Below are positions 1 to 9,800 of a stretch of DNA of 32,937 nucleotides, piece by piece; within the stretch, counting starts at the first letter, position 1, and every line of letters starts with the position of its first letter. The translations under genes and the position numbers were made by a program. The notes under the pieces were generated by a model that saw only the letters and a list, made by a program, of their open reading frames with translations, was not told the DNA's origin and made no database searches. The stretch is from a virus: positions 1-32,937 of IMG/VR virus record IMGVR_UViG_3300048573_000150; one strand, given 5' to 3'.

Positions 1-80
1 GTTAAATACGCTTGGTAATCACCAAACATTGCACTTCCTCCATTTGAATCGTAAATCGACTTAGCTAATTCTTCGTTCAT
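1..80 (-). CDS. Virion-block protein, N-terminal fragment cut by the window edge
   Basis: The reverse strand has an ATG at 80 and stays open to the window edge, giving only the first 26 residues, beginning MNEELAKSIYDSNGG. It starts 6 nt after the stop of the 450-aa gene and continues the same transcription direction, so it is the next gene of the late virion operon. Genes in this position in podovirus-like phages usually encode large internal or ejected virion proteins, but too little is visible for a function. The start follows a Bacteroidota-style A/T-rich leader without a Shine-Dalgarno sequence. Confidence 0.6.
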   Translation of the reverse strand, partial: MNEELAKSIYDSNGGSAMFGDYQAYL

Positions 81-86
81 AATCTA

Positions 87-1439
87 TTATTGAAAGTTTC
101 TAGGGTGATCTGGACCCATTAAAGGCACTTGATAATACGTTGGGTTTCCTTTACCATTAGCTGTATTGTATTGCTGAGCTAACGCAACAACATCTATTTT
201 AGGATATTGAGCTTGAAATTTAGGTTTATTCCAATCATAAGGAACGTAAACAGTTTCTAAAGTTTTGTAGGTAAGAGTATTTGTTTCTTCATCAAACTCA
301 GGCTCAGCTATTGTTCCGCCTTCATTAGCCGATGCCCAAGCGTCAGCCTCTGCCTTATCTTTAAATGTTTTTGTTTGAGTATTTCCTGGAATCTTACCTT
401 CAATATGCCATCCACCTAAAGGAGCAATTTTAGTTTCTCTTGGCTTACCCATATACTGAACTCCAGACGGTATAATAGAAATTAACTGTTGGTTAGTATC
501 CATAACCTGCATAGGAGTGGTATCTGTCGGCAAACCTACATAATCAGAAAAACCTTGACTTGTAGCGGTTCTTACTCCAGCTGCTCCCGTTTTTTTCTGT
601 TGAGCTGTAAGTCCAGAAGCAGTAGAAGGAGCCACATCTTTAACATACTTAAATTTCATGCTCTTATGTATGTAGTCCAAAAACTCATCTTCAGTAGCAT
701 TTCTTGGCATTCCATTCTTATCTGTTAATTCCAAGTTCTTTCCTGCTAGACGTAACATTCTTTCTCTCTCGGTTGGATTGCGGCTAGTCCAAACTGCCTT
801 CTCAGCTTCCTTCTGCTTACTCTCATTCGTCTTTGTCAACCTTCCATTTTTCTCCTCTTCTGAGAAGTAATCGCTGAATGGTTTTAAAACATCAAAATAC
901 TCACCTGGTCTAGGTTGACCATATACATAATCATATCTATCTTCAATGTTTTTTTGATTTTCAAAACCCTTCTTCCATATCTTGTAATCCTCTTTGTCTA
1001 TTTTTTCATTGGTCAACATATCAGATTCTATCTTGGCAATCTCATTAAATGTTTTTTCATTCATTCCCTTTAATGAGTTTTGACGAGCCTTTTCTTTATT
1101 TAACATCGTGTAAAAACCGACATCAGCAGGTTTTCCTGAAGCTCTATATGAATAGACTAAATTTCCAACATTATCTATATGCTGACTTAATTCTTCTAAC
1201 GATTTATCCCACAATGGATCAACCTGAAGATCCATCATTATCTTCTCATACTCAGCATCCTGCTTCTTCTTCGCCTCCTCCTTCTTCTTTAAATCATCCT
1301 GTTGAAGTTGTAGGTTCTTATCTAACGCCCCTTGAATAGTAGCAAATACATTCTGATTAGGAGTGTATACAAACGCTTCCGCTTGACCTACTTGAGTTCC
1401 AGCTCCTAGTGGATTTTCTATGCTTTGATTAAGTTCCAT
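87..1439 (-). CDS. Probable internal/ejected virion protein, 450 aa
   Basis: A 450-residue hydrophilic protein with no recognised enzyme motif. Roughly residues 30-70 are rich in Gln, Lys and Glu and look like a long helix or coiled coil; the middle is charged and helical; the last third is richer in Pro, Thr and aromatic residues. It lies directly downstream of the Ala/Gln/Met-rich 343-aa protein, with a 3-nt gap, and past the nozzle-type protein. In T7-like, P22-like and crAss-like phages this part of the virion operon carries proteins packaged in the capsid and ejected with the DNA. That role is inferred from position and composition only. Confidence 0.55.
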   Translation of the reverse strand: MELNQSIENPLGAGTQVGQAEAFVYTPNQNVFATIQGALDKNLQLQQDDLKKKEEAKKKQDAEYEKIMMDLQVDPLWDKSLEELSQHIDNVGNLVYSYRASGKPADVGFYTMLNKEKARQNSLKGMNEKTFNEIAKIESDMLTNEKIDKEDYKIWKKGFENQKNIEDRYDYVYGQPRPGEYFDVLKPFSDYFSEEEKNGRLTKTNESKQKEAEKAVWTSRNPTERERMLRLAGKNLELTDKNGMPRNATEDEFLDYIHKSMKFKYVKDVAPSTASGLTAQQKKTGAAGVRTATSQGFSDYVGLPTDTTPMQVMDTNQQLISIIPSGVQYMGKPRETKIAPLGGWHIEGKIPGNTQTKTFKDKAEADAWASANEGGTIAEPEFDEETNTLTYKTLETVYVPYDWNKPKFQAQYPKIDVVALAQQYNTANGKGNPTYYQVPLMGPDHPRNFQ

Positions 1440-1442
1440 TTT

Positions 1443-2474
1443 TTAATTAATTAATCCAATAGATTTTAAATAGGCCATTAATTTTTCTTGGTCGCTATTT
1501 CCTGAAATAAATTGAGGAGCTAATACCCCTGCACCTCCATTATCTGCTATTACATTTGGATCTAATCCAGGTAATACAACTCCATATCCAGGTTGCATTG
1601 ACATGTCTAATGACGCGGCTCTATTCGCAGGAAGTAGATCAGGTCTAGTAACACCTAAAGCTGTTGTTAATGTACCTACACCAGACATTGGTGATAATTG
1701 AACTCCACCATACGGATTTGGGGGTACTACTGGAGCCCCTGAAGGCATTGCTGCACTAACAGTGGGTTGGTTTAATTGAGGAACTATTCCAACGCCAGCG
1801 TTAGGCATCGGTAATTTTCCAGGTTCAATACTAGCTATTTTCTCCATAGGAGGTTCTTGAACAGGAGGTACAGGAGGCGTAGTCGTGCTTGGGTATATTT
1901 TGTTCAGCATGTCCATATTCATCTGATACCCAATACCAGATGCGGCGCCTTGAGCTACAGAACCAATAGCATTTTGCATATTCTGTTGACGTGCAGTATC
2001 AAGAGCAGCTCTTCTAGCCATCTCATCGTTATACGCCTTCATCTGATCCTGCTGCTGTGCATTTTGCCAATTAGCATATTGCCCCAACTGACCTTGAAGG
2101 TTTTGAAGTGAACCTAGATAACTCTTATCATTTGCAATATCTAAATCTCTCTTTTGCATACCTGCCTGCATGTTTGCAGCGGCCATAGCAGCCATAATAT
2201 CCTGCATGTTCCCACCTGCTGCTCTAACATCACCAATAGCTCTGTTAGTCTGATTTTCAATCTTATCTATCGCCTCATTATAACCAGGCATGTTTCTGTT
2301 TCCTGCAATAGAACGTGCTAGACCCAATTGTTCTTGGGCGGCTTCCGGAATTTGAAAGTCGGGACGCGAAACATCAGGAAGATTTTTTAACGTCTGCCCC
2401 TGTTTCATGGATTTGATAGCTGGCATAAGAGCCTGGCCACCAGCCATTAATAAAGAAAGTGTTATCGGGTCCAT
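1443..2474 (-). CDS. Probable ejected virion protein, Ala/Gln/Met-rich, 343 aa
   Basis: The N-terminus (residues 3-20) is a hydrophobic, glycine-containing segment ITLSLLMAGGQALMPAI. Then comes an Ala/Gln/Met/Asn-rich helical region to about residue 190, then a Pro-rich stretch (TTTPPVPPVQEPP) and a low-complexity Gly/Pro/Val tail. This layout, a short membrane-active-looking N-terminus followed by a long Ala/Gln helix, resembles T7 gp14-type and P22 gp7/gp20-type ejection proteins. I infer a membrane-interacting ejection role from composition and from its place between the nozzle-type protein and another internal protein. No sequence motif proves it. Confidence 0.55.
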   Translation of the reverse strand: MDPITLSLLMAGGQALMPAIKSMKQGQTLKNLPDVSRPDFQIPEAAQEQLGLARSIAGNRNMPGYNEAIDKIENQTNRAIGDVRAAGGNMQDIMAAMAAANMQAGMQKRDLDIANDKSYLGSLQNLQGQLGQYANWQNAQQQDQMKAYNDEMARRAALDTARQQNMQNAIGSVAQGAASGIGYQMNMDMLNKIYPSTTTPPVPPVQEPPMEKIASIEPGKLPMPNAGVGIVPQLNQPTVSAAMPSGAPVVPPNPYGGVQLSPMSGVGTLTTALGVTRPDLLPANRAASLDMSMQPGYGVVLPGLDPNVIADNGGAGVLAPQFISGNSDQEKLMAYLKSIGLIN

Positions 2475-2537
2475 ATATTCTGCAAATTAAGTATTTATTT
2501 AGGTGTTATCCTCGTTTTATTAAAAAAGTTTTCATAT

Positions 2538-5500
2538 TTATATCAACGCCTCACTTGGTACAAACGTTGTCTTTATTGAGAACAGGACAACTTTTGATGT
2601 GCTGTTTTGACTAATTGTATGCTCAAACACATACCCTCTCAGCTGACGTCCATTTTGTAGGGCAAGCTCAATTGTTCTAAGGTATGGGTCTGATGTGTTT
2701 ACGTTAGTCTTATCTCTCAAGTATGCTGACCAATAGTAACCCTCCTTCAATTTAAACAGGGCGGCTGGTATTTCCGAGTTCATCGCAGGGTATGAGCCTG
2801 ACACAGGGGTAGTAACAGAGTCTACGTTAAACACTCCATTAGATCTGATTCCCATAGTTAACAACCTCTTAATTGTGATAGCCGACTCATTCATCACAAA
2901 GTCAATCATCTGTGTTTTTTGATCCGTGTAGAAATTAAGTTCAGCGCCATCATTGTGAGAATAAACTTGACCATTAACATCCCAAGACACATTGATAATA
3001 CCAAGAGTTTCGGCCCACATTGGATTGTAGTCTACCATTGTAATCCATCTATCTCTTAGGTATGAGAATACAACCCCTTCTGTTGAATATACATCAAGTA
3101 GTATTCTAAAACCTATATTTGATGGAAGAGTAACTTCGTTAGTAACTGTTATATCGTAGTCATCAGTTCCAACTAACTCAACGCTAACAACTGTGTTGTA
3201 GGTATCGTTTGTAGCAGATGAACCCGATAATAGAATAGAAGTACCTGGAGGTAAAAGTTCTATTAAATTTTCAGGGCTATTAATAACACTTATTACATAT
3301 CCTGTTTCGTTTATTCGGCAATTGAATATTTGAATTAACTCCTCGTATTTTCTAAAGAAGTTAGTATACTCCATGTTCTGCTCGTCAATCATTGAAATAA
3401 CCTCATAGCTATCAAACGCTAGAGCAATATCGTTTGCCTTTGTAGAAGTATAGTAGTTAAACTTATACTTGCCACTTGATATGTCATTCTGACCATTATT
3501 AGATGTTCTGATAAACGCTCCTGTGTGATAATCAAAATAGTACAAATCACCTTCAATCAACTGCACGCTTCCCGGATGTACCGTTCCAAATAGAGTATCG
3601 TATGGATTAACACCGCCAAATACTTTATCCGTGTAGGCAAGTTGACCTGTTCCATCACCACCTGTAGCGTATGACTTTTGAATGTAAATTGCAGTTTCCT
3701 TTCTATCTTGCAATGTCTTTAATGTATATCCAACCTGCTTTAATCGGTTGATAGACCCAAATGTATCGTCAAGGTATAGACTTGAACCTAACCCCTGAAA
3801 TGCTGAGAGTCCGTTGATATTACTATTCTGAACAAGAGGAAGTGAATGTATTACACTTGATTTAAGATGGCGGCGTTTCGCATTTACGTCGTCGACACCA
3901 AATCTACCACGTCCATGATTATCAGAATTGTAGAAGTCGCTATAGTTAGGGTCCTCAATCCAATACAAAATATGATTAGTATCGTTAGCGTCCTGTTCTC
4001 CAACCGAAACTTCAAATTCAAGGACACCCTTACCCATATCTCTTAAACGACAATATACATCTCCATAATCGATATCAACGATAGCTGGAAGTGTAGCGTC
4101 TTGGTCTTGAGTATTCCCATTGTGATATCTATCTTCCGTATGAGGATTTTCAATAGTAAATTCAGATCCTATTTCGTACCAAATATCATCCTCCTGCTCC
4201 TTTTTAATAGAGTATATCTCTAGAAGCCCACCGTAATCATCAGCTCTTGTTCCAAGTACTGTTTGCCAGTCAAAGTTGTTTACGATAATAGCATCAGATC
4301 CATCGTATCCACCACCGGGTAAAAATTCAAGGACTTCTAGCTCTAAATATTCTGCACAATATCCGTAGTTAGAAGAGCTTCTTCCGAATCTTCCTAACCA
4401 TGTTATATTAGAAGCAGCACCTGGTCCAGGCCATAAAGATATTGGATTAGAATACCTTCTTAAAAATCTAACTATATCACCTTTTTGCGGCGTTTGATTT
4501 ATGGTTGCTCCCTTGTATGTTTTTAAAAAATAACTTTCAAGACTAATCTTTAATCGTGCAGAAGTATATGATTCTGGGTCAACCTCAATTTTAGTAAATC
4601 CTCTCTGTTGGAAGTTTAGGATTGTTTCATCCTTCTTAACCAAAATCTGATAATGGGTAGCCCAATCAGGTGGGTAATGGTTAATAGTTAATTCAGCAGA
4701 AACTGTGTATGGCTTATACCCTGCAACTCCTGCATCAGTTTCCTGTGATGGAAACGGAACATCTAATTCAGCTTGTATAATATTACTAGCCTTGTATTGA
4801 ACACTTCCTGATCTATTAGCTCTATCGTAGTACTGAATACCAAATACCTTTTTAGAACCTGTCTTTAGTGATTTAGTAACCTTGTTTCTTCTGTACCAAT
4901 AGATTCTCTCGTCTACATCAAATGTATTAGTTCCGTCAACAGGACCTACTAGAGCATTATCAATATGAATAATAGTATCAGGGCCATAACCACCACCTGA
5001 ATATGGCGATACAGCAAATGGCTGTGCAAATCCAAGTCCTGGATATGTAGTATTTATGTAGTCACAAAAGTTCTGTTGGAAATCACCAAAATCAGCTATG
5101 TCCGCTGCTGTTATTGTGTAGTATATTGTGTATGATGTTTCCGCGTCATCTAATTCACATAGGCCAAAACTCAACACATCCCCCTCTTCCATTGTAGGCC
5201 AATAGTCAGACGCTCTGAAATCTATATATGAACCGTATGGGTTTTGAGTTGGAAATGGAAGTGGACCAACTGCGAATACAGTTTTATATGAACCTACAAA
5301 TCTTGAATCAATCCCATTTGGATCGTAATAGGAGATTATATGTCCTGCTACGTTAGTTAATTTAACTCCGTTAATATCTACATAGTCATATGGAGTAACA
5401 ACTCGGTTAATCTCCATATCTATATCATTCAACAAATCATAGTCAGTATAGTAGTCACCATACACAATACTATTATTCGAAAGAATCTCTTGACATTTAG

Positions 5501-6533
5501 CTACCTGCGGAATAGAATCAAAATTAAACTCTGTATATGTAGCTGGCTTGATTTGAGTATTACCATTAAATATAACGGTAAAAGTTTGGTTGTCAGGATC
5601 TATTAAACCTAAATCCTTTTTATCCATTTCAACAAACGCTCCCCAAACCCCATTCTCTCCAATGCGATATGCTACTCTAATCTTTTTTACTAAATGCGGG
5701 CCTGTTTCAACTTCAATATTGATACTATTATCTCTAGTTGGATTAACAGTATCAGCACCACCTAAAAACTCATCATATACAGGTAGTGGTAATTTCGTAA
5801 TAGGGCTCCATTTAGACTCCTCATTATTATCAAAGATGTATTGATATCTAAACTGATATTGATTGCCTCTAAGCTTATTAAAACTAATATCAGTGTTGTC
5901 AAAATACTCACAGGAAGGACTAAATAACGGAGGGTGTTTGGCGGCGTCCATTGTATAGAACGCTTCATCAATAGTAGAAAAGGCGTTTACAGGATATCCT
6001 TCAGGATCTGCTCCATCGGAATCCATGTACTTAATTGCCTTGTTTATATCAATCTTTCTCGGCGGATTGAATTGCAATAGCCCATCAACATTGTATTCAA
6101 AACTATCAAAGTATCCATCCGTCCAATACAATAGGTTGTCTACGATATTGGTGTGGTATACTTTATTTGAAAGTTGGAAGTTAAGGGCTGTACCTCCATT
6201 ACCCAATAACCAGTTTCCTAGCACTAGAGTAATTGAGAAGTCATTGATATTATATGACCAAATTGTATGGTCACCTGCTGAGTTGTGGACCATGTAAATA
6301 ATAGATGAACCTTCAATCCATCTAGCACTACCGATAACTGTGTTTAACCCTAAAGGAAGGTCAGGGTTGTTGTGAAGTAGATTCCCCGGCATAGATTCCA
6401 TAGCCCCCTGATTCTGCGATTCAGCAGAACCCGAACGAGTATATTTGGACATTCTATAATCACCATTGGGAATTAGGCGTGCCTCATCATCGGTGTTAAT
6501 TCCACCTGAAAATATAATATCTTTTGCTTCCAT
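2538..6533 (-). CDS. Large tail nozzle / DNA-stabilisation-like protein, 1331 aa
   Basis: At 1331 aa this is the largest protein in the window. The N-terminus (FSGGINTDDEARLIPNGDYR, near residues 8-27) resembles the start of podovirus 'stabilisation' or tail-nozzle proteins (P22 gp10, T7 gp12, crAss muzzle type), which form the distal tail tube. The rest is rich in Tyr, Asn, Asp and Gly with many short beta strands, fitting a beta-propeller or beta-sandwich virion protein. It overlaps the preceding adaptor gene by 1 nt (TAATG type), implying coupled translation. The family call rests on the N-terminal motif, length and gene order; P22-gp10-like versus T7-gp12-like cannot be separated by eye. 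Confidence 0.7.
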   Translation of the reverse strand: MEAKDIIFSGGINTDDEARLIPNGDYRMSKYTRSGSAESQNQGAMESMPGNLLHNNPDLPLGLNTVIGSARWIEGSSIIYMVHNSAGDHTIWSYNINDFSITLVLGNWLLGNGGTALNFQLSNKVYHTNIVDNLLYWTDGYFDSFEYNVDGLLQFNPPRKIDINKAIKYMDSDGADPEGYPVNAFSTIDEAFYTMDAAKHPPLFSPSCEYFDNTDISFNKLRGNQYQFRYQYIFDNNEESKWSPITKLPLPVYDEFLGGADTVNPTRDNSINIEVETGPHLVKKIRVAYRIGENGVWGAFVEMDKKDLGLIDPDNQTFTVIFNGNTQIKPATYTEFNFDSIPQVAKCQEILSNNSIVYGDYYTDYDLLNDIDMEINRVVTPYDYVDINGVKLTNVAGHIISYYDPNGIDSRFVGSYKTVFAVGPLPFPTQNPYGSYIDFRASDYWPTMEEGDVLSFGLCELDDAETSYTIYYTITAADIADFGDFQQNFCDYINTTYPGLGFAQPFAVSPYSGGGYGPDTIIHIDNALVGPVDGTNTFDVDERIYWYRRNKVTKSLKTGSKKVFGIQYYDRANRSGSVQYKASNIIQAELDVPFPSQETDAGVAGYKPYTVSAELTINHYPPDWATHYQILVKKDETILNFQQRGFTKIEVDPESYTSARLKISLESYFLKTYKGATINQTPQKGDIVRFLRRYSNPISLWPGPGAASNITWLGRFGRSSSNYGYCAEYLELEVLEFLPGGGYDGSDAIIVNNFDWQTVLGTRADDYGGLLEIYSIKKEQEDDIWYEIGSEFTIENPHTEDRYHNGNTQDQDATLPAIVDIDYGDVYCRLRDMGKGVLEFEVSVGEQDANDTNHILYWIEDPNYSDFYNSDNHGRGRFGVDDVNAKRRHLKSSVIHSLPLVQNSNINGLSAFQGLGSSLYLDDTFGSINRLKQVGYTLKTLQDRKETAIYIQKSYATGGDGTGQLAYTDKVFGGVNPYDTLFGTVHPGSVQLIEGDLYYFDYHTGAFIRTSNNGQNDISSGKYKFNYYTSTKANDIALAFDSYEVISMIDEQNMEYTNFFRKYEELIQIFNCRINETGYVISVINSPENLIELLPPGTSILLSGSSATNDTYNTVVSVELVGTDDYDITVTNEVTLPSNIGFRILLDVYSTEGVVFSYLRDRWITMVDYNPMWAETLGIINVSWDVNGQVYSHNDGAELNFYTDQKTQMIDFVMNESAITIKRLLTMGIRSNGVFNVDSVTTPVSGSYPAMNSEIPAALFKLKEGYYWSAYLRDKTNVNTSDPYLRTIELALQNGRQLRGYVFEHTISQNSTSKVVLFSIKTTFVPSEALI

Positions 6534-7279
6534 TAGCGAATGTTAAATCCACAAGCTGCGTAAATGGTATCCATCGCCTCATCCATTGTAGGTCCTTTAA
6601 CCAAGATATTCGCATCCCATAGGGTGTCCTTGTACTGTCTTTCCTTATCCTTAGCCATAGAAACAATCTCTGGCTTGAGTTCGCACATCTGCCATATTAA
6701 ATAGTTTCTAAACGCTTCAACATAGGCAACAGGCACTAGAGTATTTCCATTAACATTTCTGCCTGAACTTAAATACTCAACAACGGCCTGCCCGGTAGGT
6801 AGTGCCTCAACGAACTGAATATATCTTTCAGCTTCATTAACTCGATAGTAGTTGATGTTAAATCCACCGCCAGCTGTGTATAGAGGTCCATAGTATGTTC
6901 CGTTATAGAATCCTTCGGCTATCCAAAATCCACTGCCGATAGCCCCCGACTCTGCTGTTTGTATATCATTGCATATTTCAGGACCTGTAGATAGAGCAAT
7001 AGTATTGTCTATACCTAGTGTCCACACACGATTTCCAATCTTATAACCTACTTTGGTATAACGAATGAAATCACTTGGCATCGGCCAAATACGAGTGTTA
7101 GCATTTACAGTAACATAGTCAACTACAACAGAAGGCATCTCGTAACCACGGAGTTTCTCTTGATAGAACTCAATGGCTAGCTGCTCAATCCATTCGTAGT
7201 CGCTAGTAGTGTAGCCGAAGTTTTTCATTCGGCTAATTGCTGACATCGTAACGTATGTAATATTCTTAACTGGCTCCAT
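6533..7279 (-). CDS. Head-tail adaptor / tail tubular-type protein, 248 aa
   Basis: A 248-aa protein with a helical start (to about residue 45), a central beta-rich region and a helical C-terminus. The beta region contains an IWPMPSDFIRYTKVGY motif, and the C-terminus contains AYVEAFRNYLIWQMCE. The pattern 'beta, PxDFIRY, beta, then a helix with FRNYLIW' is typical of small neck or tail-tube adaptors (T7 gp11 / P22 gp4-like roles) that connect portal and nozzle. It overlaps both neighbours by one base in the structural operon. The assignment is by architecture and location. Confidence 0.6.
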   Translation of the reverse strand: MEPVKNITYVTMSAISRMKNFGYTTSDYEWIEQLAIEFYQEKLRGYEMPSVVVDYVTVNANTRIWPMPSDFIRYTKVGYKIGNRVWTLGIDNTIALSTGPEICNDIQTAESGAIGSGFWIAEGFYNGTYYGPLYTAGGGFNINYYRVNEAERYIQFVEALPTGQAVVEYLSSGRNVNGNTLVPVAYVEAFRNYLIWQMCELKPEIVSMAKDKERQYKDTLWDANILVKGPTMDEAMDTIYAACGFNIR

Positions 7280-7872
7280 TATTTAGCTGGCTGTGTTGGT
7301 TTGTCCGAATCAGGGACATTGTTATTATACACCTCTTCTGGCTTCAATCCTGCCTGTTGGATCATTTGAACTACCATCTGAAAAATAGCAGATTCCTTTC
7401 CGGGGGCCGTCAAATAATCGTCATCCGACATTGAGTTAGGGTTAGGTATCATCTCTACTGTAATAGTAGTTGTAGGAGTTCCGTTGAAGTACAGCTTACG
7501 ACCTTGTAGATATGCTGTTACAAGATTAGTTTGCGGCTTCAAAATATTCATGATGTGGTTCTCAATAGTCCCCATACGAGGAGGATACCAACACCCATCA
7601 CTTCCACTTATATATGTTAAACTCTCACTACCCATAAGAGGTGTAGTAGGAAGGTCAACATAAAATCTTGGAGCCGCCCCCTGACGATCTAGGTCGTAGG
7701 GAACAGAAGCATCCTTCTTGGCTTGAGGATTAGAATAGACAACATCTGTATATACTAAACCGATAAGATAGGCAATAACTTGATAGGGATATTTTCCTTT
7801 AACATCCTCCGTTACATCACCACTTGTTAGGCGGTTCTGTATCAATTCGACCATCTGTCTTTTAGTAATCAT
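7279..7872 (-). CDS. Virion neck/tail protein of unknown fold, 197 aa
   Basis: A 197-aa protein starting MITKRQMVELIQNRL, with a helical first 35 residues, a mixed central beta region (RFYVDLPTTPLMG, RKLYFNGTPT) and a C-terminal helix ending in a Pro/Asn/Asp/Lys tail. It overlaps both neighbours by 1 nt and lies between two adaptor-like genes, so a ring or neck component of the tail is likely. I do not recognise the family. Confidence 0.55.
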   Translation of the reverse strand: MITKRQMVELIQNRLTSGDVTEDVKGKYPYQVIAYLIGLVYTDVVYSNPQAKKDASVPYDLDRQGAAPRFYVDLPTTPLMGSESLTYISGSDGCWYPPRMGTIENHIMNILKPQTNLVTAYLQGRKLYFNGTPTTTITVEMIPNPNSMSDDDYLTAPGKESAIFQMVVQMIQQAGLKPEEVYNNNVPDSDKPTQPAK

Positions 7873-8591
7873 TATTGTCCTTTATTTATATCTAATGTCT
7901 GCAAGTTAAACTGAGATCTGATATTAATTGTAAAGTATTTTACTATCAATTCAACAAGGTTGTATGTAACCGACTCCGGCCACTCAAACTCAACACTCGC
8001 ACTTGGAGTTCCTATAGGAGCAACAGAGTTGTTCTGATGGTATGTTCCAGGTGGTAGATAGAAGATTTCTGTATCTACAATGTCATAATCAAATACAGGA
8101 TCTGTTGGGCGGCGCAAGTATGTGAATGTTACAGCTTCGATTCCAATAGGTCTGAGCAACATTCGATTGTTTTGAATAGCTGATATTGGACGGTCCAAAC
8201 TCGGAGCCATAATCTCTGTTCCAATACGATATCCAAAGTCTGCCTGATTCAAAAATTCAATAGGTCGTACCTTTTCAGTAGCACCTGCACAAGCATTATC
8301 AAACTGAGATGTATAGGAGCGAACATAGTAGTAGTAGTCCTCTGGAAACTCGTAGTACCCAAAAGAATCAACAGGTATAGGAGTGCTTCCACTATCACCA
8401 ATAGTTACAACAAAGGGAAGGAGGTCATCAGTGATCTCACGCTTCTCTTCAAAGACTTTAAGTAGGTCATTAATCTGTTCAAGATTGACCCACTTAATAG
8501 CCTCGTTGTAATTTCTTGGAGTAATGTATCCACCATACTGGTCTTTACCTAGTTGGTTGTATACTTTATCTAATATTTCTCCTAGATTCAT
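7872..8591 (-). CDS. Neck/ring protein, 239 aa
   Basis: A 239-aa protein with an N-terminal helical segment (LGEILDKVYNQLGKDQYGG) followed by beta-rich sequence containing YYEFPEDYYYYVRSY, RPIEFLNQADF and TFTYLRRPTDPVFDYD. The 'FPEDYYYY ... EFL ... YLRRPxxPxF' series recurs in neck or ring proteins of Bacteroidota podoviruses, where they sit between portal and tail tube. It is the first of three consecutive one-base-overlapping neck genes. The ring role is inferred from motif style and order. Confidence 0.6.
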   Translation of the reverse strand: MNLGEILDKVYNQLGKDQYGGYITPRNYNEAIKWVNLEQINDLLKVFEEKREITDDLLPFVVTIGDSGSTPIPVDSFGYYEFPEDYYYYVRSYTSQFDNACAGATEKVRPIEFLNQADFGYRIGTEIMAPSLDRPISAIQNNRMLLRPIGIEAVTFTYLRRPTDPVFDYDIVDTEIFYLPPGTYHQNNSVAPIGTPSASVEFEWPESVTYNLVELIVKYFTINIRSQFNLQTLDINKGQ

Positions 8592-8602
8592 AAATGAAAT
8601 CG

Positions 8603-8725
8603 TTATTTTTTTAACTCATTAAACGCTTGTAAAACAACTTCAACATCTTTCAGGCTATATACTCCCTTTAATGTTGCTGCATTTAATGCTTGTTCAATAA
8701 TTTCAATTGCTTTTTCTTTTTCCAT
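8603..8725 (-). CDS. Small conserved phage protein, 40 aa
   Basis: A 40-aa ORF starts at an ATG overlapping the stop of the 354-aa fibre gene by one base (TAATG arrangement) and ends 11 nt before the next gene. It begins MEKEKAIEIIEQALNAA and continues TLKGVYSLKDVEVVLQAF, a compact two-helix protein. Short proteins of this type (AIEIIEQALN...KGxYxLxDVxxVLxA) are common beside fibre genes in Bacteroidota phages. Their function is not known to me. The tight coupling and phase agreement support a real gene. Confidence 0.7.
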   Translation of the reverse strand: MEKEKAIEIIEQALNAATLKGVYSLKDVEVVLQAFNELKK

Positions 8726-9789
8726 TACGCTAGCAAAACTTTTTGTGCTACTCCATTAATTATTACAGTCCATGTTTTAGTAGAAGATGTTGTTGTTTCT
8801 GTAGTAACAGCTCCGGAATTATCATCAGTAGATCCTACTACAAATTGATTGTTTCCAGTTGCGAACGCCCCTATTCCTAAAATAACACATCCAGAATATC
8901 CTGAGGTCGCTGCTTGATTACCAATTACTGTGTTCCTAGATCCAGAAGTTTCGTTAGATAGCGAATTATAACCTATAGAAACATTATCAGAACCTGTTAT
9001 ATTAGAATTCATGCTTCTTGACCCTATGGCTGTGTTTCTAGAGGCTGTATTTGCTTGTAATGCGCCTGATCCTACAGCTGTGTTTTGAGATGCTGAGGTA
9101 TTTGCACTTAAAGTGTTTCTACCTATTGCGGTATTGTCGAAACCAGATGTGTTAACTTGTAATCCAAATTGACCAAAACTTGTATTAGAATTAACGTTGT
9201 TGGCTCCGTTATTCCAAATGGTTTGATTAGTATTATTATACTCTAAGTGCGGTATTTGAGTTTGATAAATCGGCACGTTAATAACACCACTAACTAATGT
9301 AGAAGCTCCACCTGTACCTGTAGTTGTTAAAGTATTAGTAGTTCCAGAAGTTCCTTGAGGACCTTGAGGACCAGTTGGGCCTTGAGGGCCTTGAGGACCA
9401 ACAGCTCCTTGTGAAGCAAGTAGGGCCCAATGTGTAGTATCTAAATCAGGAGTAGTAGTTCCTGATGTAGCAAGAATACAGAACCATGACGCTCCATCAT
9501 AACCAACTGCATCGTCAGCAACATAAGATGTTCCTGAAACCCAAGAGCCTTGCCAATTCAAACCAGCAGGACCAACAGGACCCGGAGGGCCAACAGGACC
9601 CTGAATACCCTCAGGGCCAGCAGGACCTGGAGGTAATATTTCCGCAAAATTATCAACACTGATAATATTACCAGAGTTTGGACTATCTACATCTACAATG
9701 TTTAAATACGTATCTGCTGTATTTGAGATAGTATCTTTTTGAATTCCAGCGGCGTCCTTTCTTAGGTAGAACCAATTTTTAATAGGCAT
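8725..9789 (-). CDS. Collagen-like tail fibre with carbohydrate-binding-like module and YadA-head-like repeats, 354 aa
   Basis: Domain order: an N-terminal cap (to about 52); a Gly-X-Y collagen segment (about 53-77); a tryptophan-rich module (WQGSWVSGTSY ... YDGASWFC ... THWALL, about 80-127) like chitin/cellulose-binding CBM5/12 folds; a second Gly-X-Y segment (about 131-147); then a C-terminal stretch with repeated NTAIG, NTAVG, NVSIG and NTVIG units. The last pattern is that of trimeric YadA-type adhesin heads. Collagen triple helix plus trimeric head implies a trimeric fibre for receptor binding. It starts 11 nt after the larger collagen-like gene, with which it shares the Trp module. Confidence 0.75.
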   Translation of the reverse strand: MPIKNWFYLRKDAAGIQKDTISNTADTYLNIVDVDSPNSGNIISVDNFAEILPPGPAGPEGIQGPVGPPGPVGPAGLNWQGSWVSGTSYVADDAVGYDGASWFCILATSGTTTPDLDTTHWALLASQGAVGPQGPQGPTGPQGPQGTSGTTNTLTTTGTGGASTLVSGVINVPIYQTQIPHLEYNNTNQTIWNNGANNVNSNTSFGQFGLQVNTSGFDNTAIGRNTLSANTSASQNTAVGSGALQANTASRNTAIGSRSMNSNITGSDNVSIGYNSLSNETSGSRNTVIGNQAATSGYSGCVILGIGAFATGNNQFVVGSTDDNSGAVTTETTTSSTKTWTVIINGVAQKVLLA

Positions 9790-9800
9790 GTTTTTATTTT